From assembly GCA_964384025.1 (NCBI GenBank), contig CAYLJJ010000152.1, positions 1 to 10,163 on the forward strand: a stretch of DNA of 10,163 bases, written 5' to 3'. The position numbers and the translations under genes are program-made. The stretch is from CAYLJJ01 sp964384025 (GTDB taxonomy: Bacteria > Myxococcota_A > Bradymonadia > UBA7976 > UBA1532). The notes under the pieces were generated by a model. That model saw only the letters and a program-made list of their open reading frames with translations. It was not told the DNA's origin and ran no database searches. Below are positions 6,337 to 10,163 of this stretch, piece by piece (positions within the stretch are counted from its first letter, which is position 1; every line of letters begins with the position of its first letter).

Positions 6337-7152
6337 ATGAAATTTAATCTTATTCTGGCATTTTCTGCTGTAGTTTTACTGTTAATCGCGATGGTTTTGC
6401 TTATGGATTTTAAGGCTGACCCCGATCATGTTGTTGCTCATACTAAAAAGCAAAGCAATGAGATAGAGCCTGGGATTCCGATCCCAACCAAGAGTGTTAA
6501 ACAAAACAGAAAAACTGTCGTTCACTCCAAAAACAGCGTTCCAAAATCCAAATTTTTCCTGCTTGCAGAACCGCATAACAATAAAGATCATTTTTTTATA
6601 AAAAACTCTAAAACTGATAGATCAATCTATCTCGATGATGTAGACAATGTGCTTGAATTCATAACGCAATCCGGCGCAGAGCATTTTAGTTTGAAAAAGG
6701 ATGATCAATTTCAGGTTCTCTCAAACAAAATAGATCAAAAAGGCAATGTTTTTTATAAATTCCAACAGCATTACAGGAATGTTGAGGTTTTTAACCGACA
6801 AATTGTAGTTCAAACTAGGTCTAATGGAAGTCTGAGCTTGATCAGTGGCCATTTTCATAATCGCATAGAGATAGAAACGGCCCCAGAACTCTCAGCTGAA
6901 AGAGCGCTCGCCTTGGCGATAGAGTCTCTGCCCGAGGAAAGCATTCTCAGCGGTGCTCCTAAGCTCGTGGTCTATATTCACCAAGGAGATGCTGTCCTGG
7001 CCTATCAAGATGTTGTCCAATATTCAAATATTGAGGATCTCAATCTACCACAGCAGTTACCCATATCTCGGAGTGGGTTTCACAAGGAAAAGATCTTTGT
7101 CGATGCACACACCGGAGCGCTGTTAAACCTGATCCCAATTGTTTCTCAATAG
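6337..7152 (+). CDS. Stand-alone M4 propeptide-like protein (FTP plus PepSY), membrane-anchored
   Basis: This 271-residue protein resembles the propeptide of thermolysin-family proteases, which acts as folding helper and inhibitor of the catalytic domain. Residues 4-23 form one hydrophobic segment without a clear signal-peptidase or lipobox site, suggesting an uncleaved N-terminal anchor with the rest outside the cytoplasm. A polar Lys-rich linker follows (about 25-72). The FTP-like part (about 95-180) shows FYKFQQHYRNVEVFNRQIVV and NGSLSLISG. The PepSY-like part (about 185-268) shows SAERALALAIE, KLVVYI, AVLAYQDVV and a final IFVDAHTGALLNLIP. It ends where a mature protease would normally begin, and no catalytic domain follows. 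The gene starts 16 bp after the protease stop, so co-transcription is very likely; its ribosome binding site is modest (AAGG/AGG upstream of 6337). The 5' two-thirds are strikingly AT-rich. The fold call is pattern-based; the in-trans role is inference. Confidence 0.82.
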   Translation: MKFNLILAFSAVVLLLIAMVLLMDFKADPDHVVAHTKKQSNEIEPGIPIPTKSVKQNRKTVVHSKNSVPKSKFFLLAEPHNNKDHFFIKNSKTDRSIYLDDVDNVLEFITQSGAEHFSLKKDDQFQVLSNKIDQKGNVFYKFQQHYRNVEVFNRQIVVQTRSNGSLSLISGHFHNRIEIETAPELSAERALALAIESLPEESILSGAPKLVVYIHQGDAVLAYQDVVQYSNIEDLNLPQQLPISRSGFHKEKIFVDAHTGALLNLIPIVSQ

Positions 7153-7364
7153 CAGGTTCTTGGGGGTGACAAATTTGAATCCAAACTCGAAAACATACAA
7201 ATTTTCAATCTTCTCCAGAGAGAAAAGCAACTCCAGCAATTCGTAGAGCGCTGATTCAAACATTCAGAAGAGGAAACTGGGCTCTTCAAAAAGCATAGTC
7301 CTGGAATGTTTGCTTTCTTTCTGATGGAGTGTCTTTGCCAACATCATCAGGAGAGTGATCTGAT
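7153..7364. other. 212-bp intergenic region after the protease cassette
   Basis: It contains two similar CAAATTT-starting 12/13-mers (7170 and 7198), the nested inverted repeat at 7257-7312, and the sixA ribosome binding site AGGAG at 7349-7353. I see no convincing sigma-70 promoter for sixA. Short frames here show no coding character. Confidence 0.4.
7257..7312 (+). terminator. Nested inverted repeat, possible terminator or structured RNA
   Basis: The outer arms CAAACATTC (7257-7265) and GAATGTTTG (7304-7312) pair perfectly over 9 bp. Inside, GAAGAG (7267-7272) and CTCTTC (7282-7287) form a second 6-bp stem with a 9-nt loop. The 3' side runs into CTTTCTTTCT, which is U-rich but interrupted. 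It could end the protease cassette transcript, be a leader element of the phosphatase gene, or be a processing site. The stems are AT-rich and long-range, so a standard intrinsic terminator is not certain. Confidence 0.35.
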
Positions 7365-7832
7365 ATGTGTGAAAAGCGCCTCATCCTCATGCGCCACGCT
7401 GAGACAGATGGCAGCGGGAGGAGTGATCACCACCGCCCTCTCAGCTTTTATGGCCGTCGGAGCCTTGGTCATATTGCAGCGCAACTCCGCGCCCGCTCCT
7501 GGATCCCTGATCAAGCCCTCTCCAGTGATGCTCGCAGGACGCGGGAGAGTTGGGAGGGGCTCCAGTTCCCCGCAGAGGTCATCTGGCGCTCTCAACTCTA
7601 CTTGGCCAGCGCGGGGACCATCATTAAGGAACTGAGCACATTGGAGTCAGGAGAGACGGTTCTGCTCTTGGGGCACAACCCAGGTATCGCTGAGGCTGCG
7701 GAGCGGCTCTGTAGGCAAAAATTCTACTTTGAGGCTGGGCAAGCTCTCTTGTTGAGGCGCGAGGCTGAGAGTTGGGAGGAGGCGATGGATCCTGAGGAGG
7801 TTTGGAAGCAGGTGGCGATCTTGAGGGCCTAA
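7365..7832 (+). CDS. sixA: SixA-type histidine phosphatase (phosphoglycerate-mutase-like superfamily)
   Basis: This 155-residue cytoplasmic protein belongs to the branch-1 histidine phosphatase superfamily. In SixA the substrate is a phosphohistidine on a signalling or phosphotransferase protein. The catalytic RHAET lies at residues 10-14 with nucleophile His11. The typical phosphate-binding SSDARRTRES is at 53-62, and the second catalytic His104 lies in LLGHNPGIAE. The size is close to SixA (about 160 residues) and much smaller than metabolic mutases. ATG at 7365 is the only sensible start, because an in-frame TGA lies at 7356-7358; AGGAG (7349-7353) is 11 nt upstream. Its stop overlaps the stop of the convergent dehydrogenase gene by 4 bp. 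The superfamily is certain; the exact substrate is not, and the symbol is by resemblance. Confidence 0.88.
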   Translation: MCEKRLILMRHAETDGSGRSDHHRPLSFYGRRSLGHIAAQLRARSWIPDQALSSDARRTRESWEGLQFPAEVIWRSQLYLASAGTIIKELSTLESGETVLLLGHNPGIAEAAERLCRQKFYFEAGQALLLRREAESWEEAMDPEEVWKQVAILRA

Positions 7833-9148
7833 AAGATCAAAGGTTGCTTCTCCCAGCCCTCTTTGAGTAGGGCCTGAATGATCCTCCAGCTGCGATCCCC
7901 CCAGATGGGGTGCAGCTCCTCGCTCAGCTCATCAGCCAAGACCACCGCCTCATCGGCAGGAGTACGCCCAGCGGCCTCCGCGCGCCTGAAAATCTCTAAG
8001 CTGCGCTGGTAGATTCCCCAAGAGGGCTCGCGTTGAAGATGGCTTTGGATGGCGGGGTCGTTAGGGAAGCAACCATACTGTTCGTTAGCGCAGTTGACGA
8101 TCCCCATACGATTGGCGAGAAAGTCAGGCAGGTACAAGATCCCCTGCTCGGCGAGGCGCTGGGCGTCGGTTGAGGGATCAGCAAGCTGGTTGTTGGCTGC
8201 TCCACAGACCAGCTTGGCTTGGATCTTGGGGATGCTCTCGGCGTTAAGGCTGCCCCCTACAGCGTTAGGAACCAAAACATCACAGGGCTCTGCCAGAGCA
8301 GATTGATCTCCAAACCCCACCCGCCTCAACTCCAAGGGAGCCTGAGGGTAGAGCTGATGAGCCATCGCCAGCGCCTGCTCGTCGATGTCGGTGCCAACGA
8401 TCCGCGCCACCCCTCGCTTGAGGAGATCTCTGATCATAAAGCGGGAGACGTTGCCTACCCCCTCCATCGCCAAGCTCTTGCCTTTTAGATCTCCCAGCCC
8501 GAGCCACTCAAGGCCCGCCTCCATCGCTACGACCACCCCAGCAGCGGTCAGCTCGCTGGGGTTCCCGTTCCCTCCACGGGAGGGCGGGATACAGCTGGTG
8601 TGTCGCGTGGTCTCAAAGATGGATGACATATCCTCTGCGGTGGTGCCCGCGTCTTCGGCGGTCACATAGCAGCCTCGGAGCCCAGTGACAAAGCGACCGT
8701 AGTCTCGATAGATCTTGGCTCTGAGGCTGGGATCTTGATGATCAACACCAGGGCGACGCGCGATGACCCCCTTGCCCCCTCCCCACCAGAGCCCCGCTAG
8801 AGCGTTCTTATGCCCCATCCCTCGGGAGAGGCGCAGGCCATCGCGAATAAAGCCCTCTAAACGATCATAACGCCAGAAGCGAACCCCCCCTGCTGCCTGA
8901 CCTCGATGGGTCTTGTGGATCGTCGCAGAGAGTAGATGTTCGCTCTCCGCGCCAATCTCCCAAAAGAGACCCGCGTGACCATGGAAATCGCGCTCATCTG
9001 CGGAGATCTGCGCGGCCAACTCCTCCAAGAGAGGGTGGCTCGTTCGCAGGACGCCATGCTCAGGATCTAGGACCATCCAAGCCCGGCGCAGATCCTCATG
9101 AATGAGGGCCTCTCTCAGCACCTCGGGAGCTTGAGACCAAAGCCGCAT
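7829..9148 (-). CDS. Glu/Leu/Phe/Val-type amino-acid dehydrogenase, closest to leucine dehydrogenase
   Basis: An NAD(P)-dependent oxidative deaminase of the ELFV superfamily, which interconverts an L-amino acid with its 2-oxo acid and ammonia. Substrate contacts are K114 (GMGHKNALAG) and catalytic K126 (GGGKG), 12 residues apart as in leucine dehydrogenase, with D166 in TAEDAGTTAEDM. The Rossmann motif is GVGNVS (230-235), and the acidic residues in GTDIDEQ suggest NAD over NADP. Further family segments are CDVLVPNAVGG and CGAANNQLADP. At 439 residues it is about 75 longer than typical leucine dehydrogenase, much of it at the N-terminus. ANRMGIVNCANEQYG replaces the usual INAGGVI-type segment, so specificity may differ and leucine should not be assumed. 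The start is set by AAGGAG, which overlaps the upstream stop codon (TAAGGAG). It forms an operon with the lipoprotein gene 9 bp upstream. Confidence 0.9.
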   Translation of the reverse strand: MRLWSQAPEVLREALIHEDLRRAWMVLDPEHGVLRTSHPLLEELAAQISADERDFHGHAGLFWEIGAESEHLLSATIHKTHRGQAAGGVRFWRYDRLEGFIRDGLRLSRGMGHKNALAGLWWGGGKGVIARRPGVDHQDPSLRAKIYRDYGRFVTGLRGCYVTAEDAGTTAEDMSSIFETTRHTSCIPPSRGGNGNPSELTAAGVVVAMEAGLEWLGLGDLKGKSLAMEGVGNVSRFMIRDLLKRGVARIVGTDIDEQALAMAHQLYPQAPLELRRVGFGDQSALAEPCDVLVPNAVGGSLNAESIPKIQAKLVCGAANNQLADPSTDAQRLAEQGILYLPDFLANRMGIVNCANEQYGCFPNDPAIQSHLQREPSWGIYQRSLEIFRRAEAAGRTPADEAVVLADELSEELHPIWGDRSWRIIQALLKEGWEKQPLIF

Positions 9149-9157
9149 GGCTGCTCC

Positions 9158-10063
9158 TTATTGGTTGCTGGCGTTGGGACTTGGGCTGCTCAAGATGCCC
9201 AGGCCCGCTCCACCATCAGGAGTTCGTCCGTAGCTCTGATCGGCCTCCAGAGCAGGGATATCGATTCGATCAAGCTCTCGCTCTTCAGGATCCAAGAGTC
9301 TGAGTAGTTCTCCACCTTTGGAGAGCTTGAAGTTGCTGTGGAGACCACTGTCCTGCTCATCTGCCCAGATCAGGAGAAAGCCTCCTGCTTCTAGAGCTTG
9401 AGCAGGCAGCCGCCACTGGCTTAAATCATCGGCGAGGATGAAACCTTCAAGTTGAAGCTCAGCCTCTCCCCCGTTGTACAGCTCGATCCAGTCTCCAGCT
9501 TCGCCCTGAGGATCGGGGTAGCTTTCGTTCTTACTCATCACCTCGTTGATCCAAAGAGGGATCTCTGATGTGCCTCCGTCGGGAGGGAGCCCTTGATCTA
9601 AGAGAGGCGCCGAAGCACCGTTGGCTTCTCCTGGGCTGGGGCTCGCAGGAGCCCAAGTTCCATCCTCTCCCCGAGCCCAGCTCCGATCTACCTCTTGAAT
9701 TCCGAAAGTTATGGTCTCAACAAGGGCAACCTCTGGATCCTTGAGCGAGAGGCTCTCCCCGCCACTGGAAAGCTTGAAGTCGGCGTGGCCCTCCTCCTCC
9801 CCCCCATCGCAGATGATGACGAGATAGCCTCCAGGGGCCAAGATCTGTGCTGGGATCTGCCAGTCTCCCCCCCCGTCATCGAGGCGATAGCCTTCTAAAT
9901 CCAGCTCGGTGGAGCCCTCATTGTAGAGCTCAACCCAATCGGCATCGCTGCTGCCGTTGGCAAAAATCTCATTGATCCGCAGAGGGCTCTCTGCCGCGGC
10001 GGGTAGATCATCTCTAAGGCCACAGCCCAAAAGCAGGAGAGAGAGTAGAAGAGAGGGTCGCAT
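9158..10063 (-). CDS. Lipoprotein with two lamin-tail (LTD) domains
   Basis: This 301-residue protein has a short lipoprotein signal peptide with lipobox LLGC, acylated at Cys14. Gly at the next position is compatible with outer-membrane sorting by the E. coli rule. Two lamin-tail-like beta domains follow, about residues 28-148 and 168-298. Each shows the family pattern: INE near the start, DW(V/I)ELYN, L.LEG, then an A.GG(Y/F)L strand and FKLS..GE.L.L.DP. A Pro/Gly-rich linker (about 150-167) separates them. LTD domains are common in exported proteins of environmental bacteria, where they often accompany nucleases or adhesins; here no enzyme domain is fused. GGAG lies 7 nt before the ATG. 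The dehydrogenase follows after 9 bp with a ribosome binding site overlapping this stop, so the two are translationally coupled, yet their functions have no obvious link. Confidence 0.88.
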   Translation of the reverse strand: MRPSLLLSLLLLGCGLRDDLPAAAESPLRINEIFANGSSDADWVELYNEGSTELDLEGYRLDDGGGDWQIPAQILAPGGYLVIICDGGEEEGHADFKLSSGGESLSLKDPEVALVETITFGIQEVDRSWARGEDGTWAPASPSPGEANGASAPLLDQGLPPDGGTSEIPLWINEVMSKNESYPDPQGEAGDWIELYNGGEAELQLEGFILADDLSQWRLPAQALEAGGFLLIWADEQDSGLHSNFKLSKGGELLRLLDPEERELDRIDIPALEADQSYGRTPDGGAGLGILSSPSPNASNQ

Positions 10064-10163
10064 AGAAATGCTCCAGAGAAGGGCTTCGTTTGTCTCCCCA
10101 CACCATACTCAATAGTCCGGTCATTTTTAGGCAGCGATGAGGCCGTGGTCTATGAGCGCGGGT
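10064..10163 (-). other. Upstream region of the LTD lipoprotein/dehydrogenase operon
   Basis: These last 100 bases precede the operon and should hold its promoter, unless it extends further right. Only the GGAG ribosome binding site next to 10063 is clear. An AT-rich patch at about 10110-10130 might contain a -10 element, but no good -35/-10 pair is visible. Confidence 0.3.

Noticed and set aside
2935..7152. The cassette as a mobile element, toxin-antitoxin or phage defence island.
   Set aside because: No transposase, integrase, terminal repeats or attachment site is visible, and the proteins are exported protease components; base composition hints at transfer but shows no vehicle.
7170..7210. 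Two CAAATTT-starting near-direct repeats, also forming short inverted repeats.
   Set aside because: They are short and AT-rich with mismatches; expected by chance in such sequence.

Overview
The window looks like a chromosomal segment from a Gram-negative bacterium, most likely a myxobacterial or Bradymonadota-type deltaproteobacterial lineage. This is inference from gene style: a plant/alphaproteobacterial-type glutamate-cysteine ligase, a lipoprotein with two lamin-tail domains, large secreted proteins with Cys-rich repeats, and moderately GC-rich core genes. No rRNA, tRNA, CRISPR array, transposase or insertion sequence was seen.

Layout. Positions 1-2515 carry two housekeeping genes on the minus strand: gshA-type glutamate-cysteine ligase, then rpsB (ribosomal protein S2). 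The rpsB frame leaves the left edge still open, with a very long acidic C-terminal extension. Positions 2516-2934 are a gap containing a 26-bp imperfect palindrome that could be an operator. Positions 2935-7152 hold three plus-strand genes for exported proteins: a Met-rich helical/beta protein, a multidomain M4 (thermolysin-family) metalloprotease, and a membrane-anchored protein that reads as the M4 propeptide (FTP plus PepSY). Positions 7365-7832 encode a SixA-type histidine phosphatase. It converges with, and overlaps by 4 bp, a minus-strand operon (10063 to 7829) of a lamin-tail-domain lipoprotein and a Glu/Leu/Phe/Val-type amino-acid dehydrogenase.

The most interesting part is 2935-7152. 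M4 proteases are normally made as one pre-pro-enzyme, with an FTP/PepSY propeptide N-terminal to the catalytic domain. Here the protease gene runs from a signal peptide straight into the catalytic domain. A propeptide-like protein is encoded separately, 16 bp downstream, behind a hydrophobic membrane anchor. The first gene shares with the protease a distinctive module: a Met-rich amphipathic helical region followed by a beta-rich domain. The protease then adds two six-cysteine repeats and a discoidin-like (F5/8 type C) C-terminus. The inferred picture is an exported protease whose folding or inhibition is supplied in trans by a membrane-tethered propeptide, and which may assemble with a non-catalytic partner through the shared module. 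Base composition changes sharply inside these genes (AT-rich catalytic and propeptide halves, GC-richer ends), suggesting mosaic assembly or partial acquisition by transfer.
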